Assembly: GCA_020912385.1 (NCBI GenBank)
Contig: CP087219.1
Coordinates: 1,426,001-1,490,000, forward strand
DNA from: Neofusicoccum parvum
Taxonomy: Eukaryota > Ascomycota > Dothideomycetes > Botryosphaeriales > Botryosphaeriaceae
DNA length: 64,000 bases
Reading direction: 5' to 3'
The notes under the pieces were generated by a model that was given only the letters and a program-made list of their open reading frames with translations, did no database searches and was not told the DNA's origin. This document shows, in pieces, positions 46,502 through 57,324 of the stretch (positions are counted from its first letter, which is position 1; each line of letters opens with the position of its first letter). The translations under genes were made by a program, and so were the position numbers.

Positions 46502-48212
46502 TGCCTCTTCATGGCTCTACGGACATATGACGAATCTCGGCGGCGGCTTCGTTTCGCAATTTTTATTTCACCTTGTACCGCATGTAGAAAATCGACGGCG
46601 ACGACTAATGTGTGTTTTCTTTCACAAAAGGGTCGGATCGCCCGAACCAGTAGACTCTCTTGTCCTCTCCACCCTCCCACCCCCCCTACACGAACGATGA
46701 TGTACCGATGAGGTGCGACACGAGCAAAGATGTTGACGATATGACGAAGACGGTTGGGTGGTCACAACATGATGGGGAGGATAAGACGTGTCGATGGAGA
46801 GCTTTGTGGAGAGATGGACAGGGTCACGAAGAAGACCGCGGTCATCAGTCAGCACTACCGGCGCGTGCGAGAAACAAAAAAATCGGGGGGAGATGGAAAA
46901 ATCAATCTTGGTTTCGTCACGTTTCTGAAGACTCTGACGGGCAACAACGCAGTGCGTGTTTCTAGACCGGCACTTGTCTCTTTAGTCATTGATGTCTGCA
47001 CGTTTTTTTTTTTGGACGTTTCACTTGATCACCTACCTTACTACCACTAGCGGCACTTGCGCCGTGTTTTTTTTTTTGACTGTTATGTATTGTCCTCCTT
47101 CCAAGTCGAGCAAAGGCGCTTGCTTCAAAGGGAAGTATCGAAAACGAATGTATGGCGAGTACTTGCTTTGTTACCTACGCAGGTCTTTCTCCCCTCTTCT
47201 CTATCTCGAGATGTTCATTTTTCCAGCCATCTGCGCCACGACTAAGATAGGCAAAAGGGAGGGAGTGACTGCTGCGAACTTCGATCGAAGAAAATTCCAC
47301 GCACATGCTTTTTTCCTTCTCTTTCATTTTCCCCTTATGCGCACGCACATCTGATCTCTTCTTCACGTACACAAACAAAAGTAGGGCGGCTGTTTGAACT
47401 TTCCCAACGGGCTGCAGGAAGGCGGTGGGGGCAACAGGCATGGATTATACGAAGGTGGCATTGTGGGAGCATTGCGTTCGTCTGTCAAGCATGCATATGC
47501 CCCCTCCTCTTCCTCGTCTAATATCGGCAATGTATTCCCCAGCGCCCTAATCTTCCACCGCGTGCTACACACTCGACCTCCTCTCGAAGGTACCTGCAGG
47601 TCTGCGTACTGGATCTCTCTCTCCTCTCTCTTTCGTTTTTGGTTTGTCCTCTTGTTACTGCGTCTGTCCACTTGTTTTGTTCTCTGAACTCGCAAAGCGT
47701 AGAAAAAAGAAAAGCGGATGGGCTGCTAGTTAGCCCGAGTCGCGCAAATGTGAAACGTGAACAAGCAGATGTGTCGGTTTCTTTTCGCTACGCCAAGCGG
47801 TGAGGTGTGAGAAGGTATTTGCTTCGGTTGTGATTACTGAATTCTTGGCCGGGGGGAATGGCATGGTGAGTGATTTTTTGGACGTCGTCCGAGTCATGAT
47901 GCCATCCACTCGAAACGAGGTTGCATGATGTGGTCACCACTTAAGCTTCTCCGTCTAACAAGCAAAAGATGGACAAATAACGTTTCGTGAATTGGTTCGT
48001 CACACCACTTCAGCTCAAAAGCAAGTACAGTACAATCAACGCCGATGGCAAAACGCTTTTTCCTCCCACATATGAGATACACGGGACAAGACGCCCTTAC
48101 AGATTTCCATCCGTCCGTCTATGAACTTCAGCATGGTAGAGAAGACTCGTTACTGATATCTTTCGCCGTTCTTTCGGGCAAAACACGACCATAGAGTACA
48201 ATTTGGTTTCTT
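46502..48212. other. 1.7-kb convergent intergenic region
   Basis: AT-richer, with T homopolymers at about 47004-47013 and 47069-47078. It separates the 3' ends of velB and the DGAT2 gene and probably includes long 3' UTRs. No gene supported. Confidence 0.5.
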
Positions 48213-49853
48213 TCACTCCACGACCTCCAGCTCACCGGTGCGGTCCTTGGCAAACGTGTCCTTCCACTCGTCCCAGATCTGCTGCAGCTCACGGACGTAG
48301 CGGCCATGGACCTCGTCGACGTAGGCCTGGTCGGGCTTTGCGTTCTGGACGACGTGGATGGGGCGGCCGACGACGATGTTGAGGGGGCGGCGGTAGGGCA
48401 TCATGCCGACGTCGTAGTTGAAGACGCCGCGGGCGTGGAACAGCGGGACGGTGAAGCCCATGAGCTTCTTGACCAGCAGCTGCGCGCGGTGCACGCGCGG
48501 GTGCTCCGCCGGGTTGAGCTGCTCGTACAGCTCGTTCTCGCCGAAGCAGAGGACGGGCACCAGGTCGGCGCCTGTGCGGATCGCCATCTTGACGAACCCT
48601 TTGCGGCGGGCGAGGACGAGGCGGAGAGAGCCCGGCTCCGCGTCGAGCGACTCGCGCGCCCCGCCGATGACGATCGTGATGGCGCGACCCATGCCTTCGC
48701 CGTTGGGCCCGCCCTTGCTGAGCAGGTTCTCGCAGCTCTCGCGGCTGACGCTGCCGAGCCCGAGCCGCATCGCGTAGTCGCGGTACAGTGGGATGCGGAA
48801 GTTGGAGTCGAGGGTTAGGAGGGTGTTGGTGATGCCTGGGAACAGCTGGGCGAAACCAAGGGCCTCGGTCGCGAAGGCGGCGAAAGCGCCATGCGAGATG
48901 ATGCCGTGCGGGTGGTAACCAAAGATGTACTTGCGCGTCGAGGGCAGCTCCTGCGTGCGGTGTAGACGTGCTGGGAAATAGGAGGCATATAGAGACCATA
49001 CAGGCAGGCGACGCAGCCATTCTTTGCGGTGAGCTAGCGTGCCTGACTGACCAGCATTGGAGAAGAGAACGTAAATTGTATAGGGGAAGAGAATGGGCCA
49101 AAGGAAGGGTATGGAGCAAAGGAAGAAAAATATGGTAAGCATGCCGACGATGGACAGGGTGTGCAGGAGAACCATGCCTGTCTGGAGGCGACGCTGGAGC
49201 GGTACGTTCAGAGGGGCCCATCGTATGCTGAGATTCCATCAGTCAGTCTGGCGTTGGGCCATTGAGATAGAAAAGTATGCTTACCTGCTTCGCTCCCAGC
49301 CAGCACCGGCTTCTCTCCCGCTGGTGAGCTCCGTCTTCTCTTCCTTGTCCTGGCGGCGATCCTTTTCGAACTCGTCGTCCGGCTTCACGCTAGTGAGACG
49401 CTCCCCATGGGGACCCTCGAGCTTTTCATACACTATGCTGTTCCCGTTGTCGGATTCCTTCTTCTCCTTCGACCCATTCTGCTCCTCCGACGCCTTCTCG
49501 CCATTCGTTCCGTTGCTCACGCCATTGACCTGGGGTGCTTGCGGCGGCTCGACGGCAGCATCTGCATAGGATTTCTCGCTGACGGGAGGCTCCGGAACTG
49601 GCGGATCGTCTTGCGGCTGGGGTACGGATACGTCTTTCTGCGTGCCGTTGGTCTGCTTCTTCTTCTTGCTGCTCTTCGACTTCTTCTGACCGGCGTCTGC
49701 GGGGTTTTCAGCAGCCTCGGCATACGACTTGGGCGTGAGATCGGCCTGCAGACGCTCCTCAGGTTGCGATGGCGTGGCGTTGAGCGACATGGTGACAATG
49801 GGGCTGGCAAGGGCAGCGCGAGGGGGGCGGAGGAGTGTTGGGATGCGCGGCAT
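48213..49853 (-). CDS. DGA1: Diacylglycerol O-acyltransferase 2 (Dga1/DGAT2)
   Basis: Two exons, 49285-49853 and 48213-49227, give 527 aa, or 506 aa from the second in-frame Met at 49790 (MSLNATPSQPEERLQ). The long N terminus (about 170 residues) is Lys/Glu/Ser-rich with two copies of an SYADAA/SYAEAA motif. The catalytic part begins IRWAPLNVPLQRRLQT, crosses the membrane in MVLLHTLSIVGMLTIFFF and LCSIPFLWPILFPYTIY, then shows FGYHPHGIISHGAFAAFATE with the HPHG acyltransferase motif, LGLGSVSRESCENLLSKGG, VIGGARESLDAEPG and RKGFVKMAIRTGADLVPVL. The enzyme makes triacylglycerol from DAG and acyl-CoA at ER and lipid droplets. The first Met may instead start a short leader; I keep both as options. 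Confidence 0.94.
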
Positions 49854-50231
49854 GGGCTCAGGGCTCAGGGCTCGATGGGTGTGTCACTTGCCGTGAAACA
49901 GCGCGATGACGTCGCGGGCCCCGACGCGCGCAAAAGCTTGTGATTGCGCCGCGACTCATGCCGCCGCACCTCAACGGGCGCTCTCTCCACGCTCCACGCG
50001 GACCGGAACGGCACATCACGCAGTCCCTGCATGCCACAACCAAGCCACCGACCGAGCGAGTGCATGGTGACTAACCTGCACCGTGGCGGCTGCCTCTCGT
50101 GTGCCTCTCGACCCCGAGTCAGCCCGCCGGCGTCTGCCTAGCTGTGGCTGCGACGTGCAGCATGCGCATTCCTCTCGCTCTTAGGCCTCCTGCGTCACCA
50201 CCACCACCTACCTGAACCTCCGCCTCCGCCC
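49854..50231. promoter_or_regulatory. Bidirectional promoter between DGAT2 and STK19-family genes
   Basis: A 378-bp interval between divergent start codons. The right end is CT-rich. Nothing else is evident. Confidence 0.55.
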
Positions 50232-51519
50232 ATGTCCTCCAGCTTCCAGACGACGCCTGCCAAGTCGTCACGCGTCACCAAGCCCGCCCGCCGCAAGCGC
50301 GATAATCCGCTGCTGCGCCGCTCCTCCTCGTCCCCCTTCGCCACAAGTCCGCGCCGCAAGTCGTCGTCCGAGTCGGCTACCAAGTCCGGCGCCGCCAACG
50401 AGGACAGCATTTACGATGAACCGCTAGACGATACAGGCGTCGTTGCCTCGCTGGCGACCGACCTCGAGCTGCGTGACGTGCCCCAGTTCATGCAGAACAT
50501 CCAGACCAGGATGTTCACGCCTGTTCCGGAGCGCGCGTCCGGCATGAACGGCCAGAGGACGGCGGAGGTGCTGAACTACCGCATCAACCTCCCTCCCGTC
50601 GTCTCTGTTGCACACGTGCACGCGCTCAGCAGATCGCCTACCGTCACAGAGCGAGAGATTGCAGAGTTGACGCGCGCCGGAGTTATACGGAAGGTCGTTG
50701 TGCCGGGACGGGGTGTGGGTGGTGCTGCTGTGGGCGAAGGTTTGGTGCTCGTCTCAGAGTGGGAGAAGCTCGTTCGAGCTCATCCGGATCTGGGAGATGC
50801 GATGAAGGGTAAGCAAGTTGCAGCGTTCCCTGTCGCACAGCGATCGACTGCTCACAACGAGCGCAGAAAAATATATTGCATTATTGAGATCTCGGCCCAC
50901 CGCGCCCACGATATCAGCCGTGCAGCTTAGCAAAGAGGAGATATCTGCTTTCTGCAGCACCGGTTTTCTAACTTCGTCGACCCTCGCTGCTGGGAACGCC
51001 GAGCTCTTTTCTCGGCCCGGTGCCGCGTCCCTGGGCTCTGCACTCTCTCTCGCCAGCTCCAGCGTCAAAGCTGCGTCGGGGTCGTTGGGTGCGGTAGGTG
51101 GGGCCAACGCCTTCACATCTAGCGGCGCAAGTGGAGGCGGCGTCATGTCGACCGACAAACAGAAGAAAGCACCAGGTGGTGTGTACAGCTTCGCGCTCCC
51201 GAATATGGGACCGTATCTTCGCCTGTTGACCACTGCACGTGCTCATCTGCTGAGTCTGCTGAGCAAGACGTCGAAGTACAAGGAGGCGCCCATGACTCTG
51301 CTGAAGGAGCGCTGGGACGGCGGCATCGCAGGCGACGACCTTGCGACCAAGGCGCGCAAGGCGAGAGGAGACTTCACCGGCGTGCTGCCTGGGCGGACGA
51401 AGAAGTGGAAGACATTCTACGGATTAAGCTTCGAGTGGGTGCTCGAAGAATGCGCTGGTAGCGGGTTAGTCGAGCTGTTTCAAACACATAGCGTGGGTGT
51501 CGGGATCAGAGCGGCGTGA
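50232..51519 (+). CDS. STK19-family winged-helix protein
   Basis: Two exons, 50232-50808 and 50867-51519, give 409 aa. The N terminus (MSSSFQTTPAKSSRVTKPAR...) is basic and Ser-rich, with a possible nuclear signal ARRKRDNPLLRR. The STK19 domain shows INLPPVVSVAHVHALSRSPT, AELTRAGVIRKVVVPGRG, LVLVSEWEKLV and, after the intron, EKYIALLRSRP with GGVYSFALPNMGPYLRLL, ending WVLEECAGSGLVELFQTHSV. Despite its name the family lacks protein-kinase motifs; human STK19 is a DNA-binding winged-helix protein in transcription-coupled repair. The fungal function is not established here. A Ser/Ala/Gly-rich linker of about 60 residues lies between domain parts. Confidence 0.85.
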
Positions 51520-52691
51520 TTTGTGATCGCTGGCAGCCGGATGCCAACTGCCGCGCGCGTGCCCAGCACCACGGAAAGTATCACCGCCTTGCGGCGCATA
51601 CATGAAGTGTTCATGCTGCGACACTGAGCAGTCAGGCAACAAAGCTGCTGGGCGTGGCTGGCCACAGGTGACCGATGGAGTAATCTCCGGGTTCGCCGGG
51701 AGCTCGTTCGACTCAGGCTCCGCTTCTTTGAGTAAGAGAGAGCAGCATGGCGCAGCGTACCTGAGTTTGCCTCCAACGGTCGCACATAGATCGGCGGGAT
51801 GCGGTTCGGGGCGATAAGGATGCAAGTCAGCAAGCTCGCCGCCGGGCTGCAGTCTGGACTGGTACAATGACATCCTTGAGTCAAGATTTACGAGAGCAAT
51901 CTTATGATAAAGACCCTCTTGACAGACATCTCTCACCGAGGTGCACTCAGAACGGCAGCCTTCTGGAGCACTGTGAGCTCAACATCTGGAGTAGCAGCTC
52001 GCATGTATGCAATTGACTTTGGGCAGTCGAACAAGCTCTACGATAGGCGGGCAGGTGCAGAGAAGCTCCTAGGAGAAGGACGGGGCAGCTGGGGTGTTTG
52101 CTGAGACCCGCTGTTTTATTTAAGCTTAATGGCGCATTGGACCTGAGTTCGATTTGGATTGGACAATGGGACAAGCGCAGGATCCGTGGCGAGCCTAAAC
52201 TAGTCATTGCACACTCCGCGCCGACAGGAGCTGAGCTCGAGCAAGTGCGTCTAGTGCTGTCACCTAGCTCCTTGGTCCTGTTTGCGGCCAGCACAGCAGC
52301 GCAGGAGGCGTGTTTTGGACCAGCTGCCAACGAGCTCTAGACGACGCCCCCTGCAGGAAGCAGGACACGGGAAGCGGGCGGCGCTGAATGGTGGGACGAC
52401 CACGCGCGGAAGCATGCGCCGTGCGGGTGACATGGATGCACGTCGCGCCACTCGCGAGCTCATTTGGTTTAGGCGTCAAGCTATGGGAGCAAGCCATGCA
52501 TATATTTTGCCGGCCGGGGAAGCTGGAGGTTTACTTTTTCGCTCTGACGTCTCAAACACACGCCCCTCTCAGCCGCTTGTCCGCCCGTTTATTTAAGAGC
52601 TGGAGCTCTGCTTTTCCCGGGTCCTCATAACTCTCTCTCTCTCCTCAACCGATTCTCTCGCTCCCACACTTCTGCCGATCCACCTCTCACC
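51520..52691. other. 1.2-kb intergenic region upstream of the CFEM gene
   Basis: Contains the CFEM-gene promoter: ATTTAAGAGC at about 52591 and a CT-rich start region (52629-52690). TTTTATTTAAGC at about 52112 is a second TATA-like element without a following ORF. No gene seen. Confidence 0.5.
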
Positions 52692-53538
52692 ATGCGCGTC
52701 TCCGCATTTGCCGCCATCCTCGGCTATAGCAGCCTCGCTCTTGCTCAGACACAGCTGCTCCCTACCTGCGCTGTGAGTGATTTTCTTCAATGTCCCTAGC
52801 TTCGAGCAGCCAATGGTCGGGAGTCTCGTCCCACGAAGCTCCAGAGCTAGCATCGGCCGCCGCATTCGTCGACCGCAGCCCCTCGCGTCCGCCGTAGCAC
52901 GCAGTGGACCCGCACCCGAGACATGATCAAGAGCTGACTATCGTCCGATTATCACAGCAAAAATGCGTTGGCACCGATTTCGGCGGCTGCTCCACGGTTG
53001 ATGTCAAGTGCATCTGCGCCAACAAGGAACTGCTCACGGGCCTTGCCTGCTGCGTGTCGACCGGCTGCAATGCCGCGGACCAGGAGAGTACGTGCCCACA
53101 CACCAGCACCCCACTCCCTTTCACATGAAGCTCTCCAACCCACCTGATCAGCTCACCATTACTAACGCGCGCTTCTTCGTGCTAGCCGTCATCAACTTCG
53201 CGCAGAACCTGTGCAAGCCGCAGGGCGTGACCGACCTCCCCACGACGGCCACCTGCGCGTCGGGCGCCTCTTCGGCCACCAGCTCTGCCTCCTCCGGCAC
53301 CGCGTCCACCACTGCGTCCAGCGCCGCCAGCGCTTCCGCTTCGGCGACCGGCTCCGCTGCCAGCTCTGCCTCCTCCGCTGCGTCGTCGGTTGCGTCCAGC
53401 GCCGCGTCGGCCGCGAGCAGTGCCGCGGCTTCTGCCTCTGCTGCCACCACTGCCGGCAGCGGCGCGGGTTCGTGCCAGGGCAACGCGGCGGGTATGGGAT
53501 TCGGTCTTGTGCTTGCTGGTCTGCTGGGCGCGCTCTAG
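52692..53538 (+). CDS. CFEM-domain GPI-anchored cell-surface protein
   Basis: Three exons, 52692-52772, 52958-53087 and 53186-53538, give 187 aa. MRVSAFAAILGYSSLALAQT is a signal peptide cut near Ala18. The CFEM domain has its eight cysteines in order, starting at LLPTCAQKCVGTDFGGC, then CICANKELLTGLACCVSTGC and, after the second intron, INFAQNLC. The rest is a Ser/Ala/Thr-rich stalk, likely O-mannosylated, and a hydrophobic GMGFGLVLAGLLGAL end following SGAGSCQGN, consistent with a GPI signal. CFEM proteins act in haem/iron capture, adhesion and host interaction. Each intron (185 and 98 nt) interrupts the cysteine domain, so unspliced reading loses it. The domain Asp of haem-binding CFEMs could be the Asp in DVKCICAN. 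Confidence 0.92.
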
Positions 53539-54100
53539 AAGAACAACAGGGTAGAGAGATGAAATGTGGGTTGGGGGGAGAGGGCGATGGCTTCGACGAC
53601 GAGGAAGGAAAGCAGGATAGTTTGACGTTATACCACTTTATACGGCTGACAGTCGAATGGGAGGGCGCTGTGTGCGTGTTGCGCGTGCTTGGGCAGTGCT
53701 TTTCGCGCTTCTGGCTTAATTGTAATGAACCAAGAGAATATTCCGCTCTCACTTGCCGAAGGGGTGTTGCTATTATGATGGGATGAATCACACCGCCAAT
53801 GAGTCGTCGTCTGATGAAAAGGTGAAGTCGCAAGAGACGTACAAGCATCCTGGGTCCTGCGGTCAGCAGAAGCGCGCGGGAGTGCCTGAGGCCCCATCGA
53901 TCCCGCCGCCGTCCCGCCGAGCTCCGCCGAGTATTTTGCCGGATGCGACCGCCTTTGCGCTTAGCGAACCCCGGGCGGGCCACACTGGCACGGCACAAGC
54001 GAGCAAATTGGCCGGACCTCCTCCTGCTTTCTCGCCCCAAGGACGACAACGACAACCTTCTTCGACACAGTCCCCATCCCAGCAGATCAAATCGCCCACC
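53539..54100. other. Intergenic region between CFEM and eL38 genes
   Basis: 3' UTR of the CFEM gene and promoter of the ribosomal-protein gene; a CT/AC-rich stretch at about 54015-54095 precedes the start. No gene seen. Confidence 0.5.
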
Positions 54101-54837
54101 ATGCCTTCTGAAGTCTCCGACATCAAGCAGTTCATCGAGATCTGCCGCCGCAAGGACGCTTCCTGTGCGTTTTCCCTCCCTCCCACCTCGCATATCAAAA
54201 TTGCCTGTTCCGCGCGCGAACGGTTCCAATGGCCAAGTTTTGGGCGGGGCGCAGCGACTGAGCGAGCAGACAATGGCACATGGACGATGGAAGGCTGCAG
54301 CAAAGTGGTTTCGCGGGCGGGGTGAAGAGCGCGGCTGTGTTGTGGTTCTTCACTGCCCCATGCCGTCGCTTGCTCCCTAAAGGGAATTCTACTTGTACAC
54401 CTGTGGACGAAGAGGAGGAAACACAATCGCTGCGCCCCGTTATGCCCAGGCCTTGTTGGAACCATTCCTGGAAACGAGCTTTCACGCATTAGCGGTACCG
54501 TCGAAGAAAGAAACCAGTCAAGCTAACATTTTCTTTTTTCCGCTACAGCTGCGCGCATCAAGAAGAACAAGAAGAACGGCGTCTCCCAGACCAAGTTCAA
54601 GGTCCGCTGCCACCGCTACCTGTACACCCTCGTCCTCAAGGACTCCGACAAGGCCGAGAAGCTCAAGCAGTCCCTTCCCCCGGGTACGTCTTTCTCCCTC
54701 TCACGACACTCATGGGCCAAGCGCAGAAGCTACCATGATCAAAGGGTATTTTCAGGACAGGTGGCTAATCAAAACCCACAGGTCTCACCATCACCGACGT
54801 TCCCAAGAAGAACGCCAAGGGCAAGCGGACCGCATAA
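54101..54837 (+). CDS. RPL38: Cytosolic large-subunit ribosomal protein eL38
   Basis: Three exons, 54101-54164, 54549-54683 and 54782-54837, give 84 aa. Reads [20 protein letters not shown], then [20 protein letters not shown] with [20 protein letters not shown], and ends [18 protein letters not shown], an unmistakable eL38. It is part of the 60S subunit near the L1 side. The first intron is 384 nt, several times longer than other introns in this window, which recalls ribosomal-protein introns that host snoRNAs or carry enhancers; I checked by eye for C/D boxes and found no convincing pair. A stretch of the intron can be read as a longer frame, but it is not coding. Confidence 0.96.
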
Positions 54838-56128
54838 ATGGACTGAAAGGAGGGAAATGAAGTGGTAGAACGATGCTGTTGATGACGAAGTTTGGAGAGA
54901 CATCAACCGGGAGAGATACCTGGGAGTGGGCTGCAGAAACCAACTGAACCGGAGGTTTTTCGTGGTTCAAAAATCATAGAAGCTGGAAAAATAGCTTCGA
55001 CACCCGGCGTTCATCAATGGGATAAACTGTGTCACGGTTCAACGAATTTGTCTTCCCACGCATGCGATGTTCCTTCACATTTGTCATTTGTAGGCATCGT
55101 AACGATGGTGGTCAAATGATGATCTCCGTAAACCTTAAGTCTGGTGTTCTTGGCAAGAACCGCGACTGGGCGCGTTGCGTGTTGATGAGAAAGCACAGGG
55201 CCCGGACACAACTCCGACTTTTCGATCACCGGCCTCGCATATCTCAGCCAAACCTTAGGAACGGGTACGAGCTTGTACGAGTCTGTCAGGGGCTATACGA
55301 CGACACGCTTTCATTCCACTCTAACTCGCTTTCCCTACCCTGAGCTTGGGGAACCGTTGTTTGAAGTACTTCAACTGGGTCTGGAAAACGCGGCAATCAC
55401 TGCCTTTGTTATCTCCCTACCGGTAAACTGTCCAGGTTGAAAGGCGGAGAGCATTGACTGAGATTCGTTCGAAATGCCGCGAAAGCCTCAAGATGGGCTC
55501 AACTCAGGATAACCTCTGTTCTCTTTTTGCCCGCCTTGTTCTTTCATCTCAAAGTCAAGGGGAATTACTACTGCTCACTTTAGTAGCAGCTTCACTCGCA
55601 GTGCTGAACAGGTCATCCAACCTTCTCATATACATCGCCATTGTTTTCAATGCAAGTACACAATCCCCCCGCTCATCCATGCCACCGGCCGCTGCCTTTC
55701 CAACTCCAATCTCCACACCCTCGAACACCTTCGGCACGTACATGTACACGAGAGTAGCTACAATGTGATGGCCGAAACACTAATGGCAGTCCCGACTTTG
55801 GTCAAGAAAGAAGGTCATCCCAAAATAGAAACTTTTTTTTGGCCCGCCCAATTTTCATTGAGCCAACAAAGACTGGATCGATAATCTTTAGTATCTAACA
55901 AGCGACATTGTATCTTGACGGTGCCATTATCAGCCATCAACAGAATCCGATCTGCATTATGACTTCGAACAATAACCTGCGGTAATAGATCATAAAGTGC
56001 GAGTCGATACGTCCAATAATGCAATATCCAGAATCAGAACACAAACACCTCTTCGAGACACTCAACACTCACCCACACTCACAGAAACCTCACGAATTCA
56101 GCTCCACTACAACAGCAACGCCGTCATT
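54838..56128. other. 1.3-kb intergenic region
   Basis: Downstream of eL38. Short frames only, AT-richer from about 55500. No recognisable gene or RNA. Confidence 0.45.
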
Positions 56129-56218
56129 ATGTGGACTTGCTGCTGGTGCTTCAAGAAGGGCGAGAAGCCGAGCACGTGCGAAAACTGCGGACACGAAAGG
56201 TGCGTCTACTGTAATTAG
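56129..56218 (+). CDS. Candidate 29-aa Cys-rich zinc-ribbon-like microprotein
   Basis: The ORF reads MWTCCWCFKKGEKPSTCENC, then GHERCVYCN and stop. The Cys pairs (CCWC, CENC, CVYC) with a GHERC spacer match the W-x-CC-x-C ... C-x2-C-x-H-x2-C-x2-C pattern seen at the N terminus of many small fungal proteins and likely bind zinc. It could be an independent microprotein or the first exon of a larger one: the frame continues upstream from 55997 without a stop but loses the motif, and downstream no good exon is visible. TATA-like sequence is not evident nearby. Confidence 0.45.
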   Translation: MWTCCWCFKKGEKPSTCENCGHERCVYCN

Positions 56219-57324
56219 GCGATGATCCGACGTCTTTGAGGTGAGTTAGTTCCGAGTAGAAAAAAAATCAAGACGCAATTGACTGCATCGAAACCAGGAA
56301 TAAGTTCAAACGTGGTGGTCGTGACCGCGTCGAGGCGGAGAGAAGAGCTGCTAACCCACATCCCCCACGATGACGTTAACCTTCTTTGCATTGTCTTCTT
56401 GAAATGCTCCAGTGTATACTTTAGTAGGCCTTTTCTACCTTTTTTTTTTTTTTTTGAGAGAGAGAGATATTCAGGGCCTGTGGCACGCTTTATTAATCAG
56501 AGTAGACCAGGCTACAAAGGAACCTCTTCGAATTGAGAGAATGAAGCAAAAGAAATGTACGAGAGACGTTCAATCACAGAATCCACACATCATCATGTAG
56601 TCTCGTGGACAAGAAAGACGCGTGAATCTTCTCCAACAGAGTCTAAGAAATGGATGGACCCTGGTCTACTTCGCTTCGGGCAGAGATTGAGGCAGAAGTG
56701 AGCCGCGAGGGTAATCTCGCGTCGGACGTTGCGCCGGAAGAGGACCTCCCATCAGGTCTCCCATGGCTCGAAAGCCGGGAAATTAGCTTGCAAGTGATAG
56801 TCGAATAAATACGAGCTCAGGTCTGCATGCAGTCAAACAGAGCCTTGCAATTGAATTGGAGCCCAGGCAGGCAAAAAGGCGAATGCGCGGTGAGCCATGT
56901 CGTCACGATGGCGGCATGGGCATGGAGTGTCGCGGCTCCACGCAGGCCGTTTGATCAGCGACGGGGACGTGTGAACGAGTGGACCAAGCTCGGGCAGCAG
57001 CTGTCGCGCAGCTCTTAGACGGCGCCACGCCAGTCTCCTCTTAGGCGGCGTGTGAAAGAGTTGCCCCTGAGCGCCAACCGCCGTCCAGCCGTCGAATCTG
57101 CCGTATCCGCGAGTTGCTCGCGAGAAAGAGGAAGGAGATCAACGCTGGGAAGCTAAGAACAGCTGTCAACACCCAGGCCAATCACCGCGCGCAAGAACAC
57201 CGAGCTATACGACACCCGCACTCCACAGTCCACGCATTCCGCCCGCGGTGACGCGCCGCAATAAATTCCCGCCCCGCCCAGTCGCTCCTTTTTGCCTTGG
57301 AATCACCCACCCCAGCGGTTGTCC
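56219..57324. other. 1.1-kb intergenic region upstream of the mannosidase gene
   Basis: A 15-nt T run with a following GA-repeat (about 56440-56468) resembles a microsatellite or the tail of an old retroposed element. The right part (57180-57320) is GC-rich promoter. No gene seen. Confidence 0.45.
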
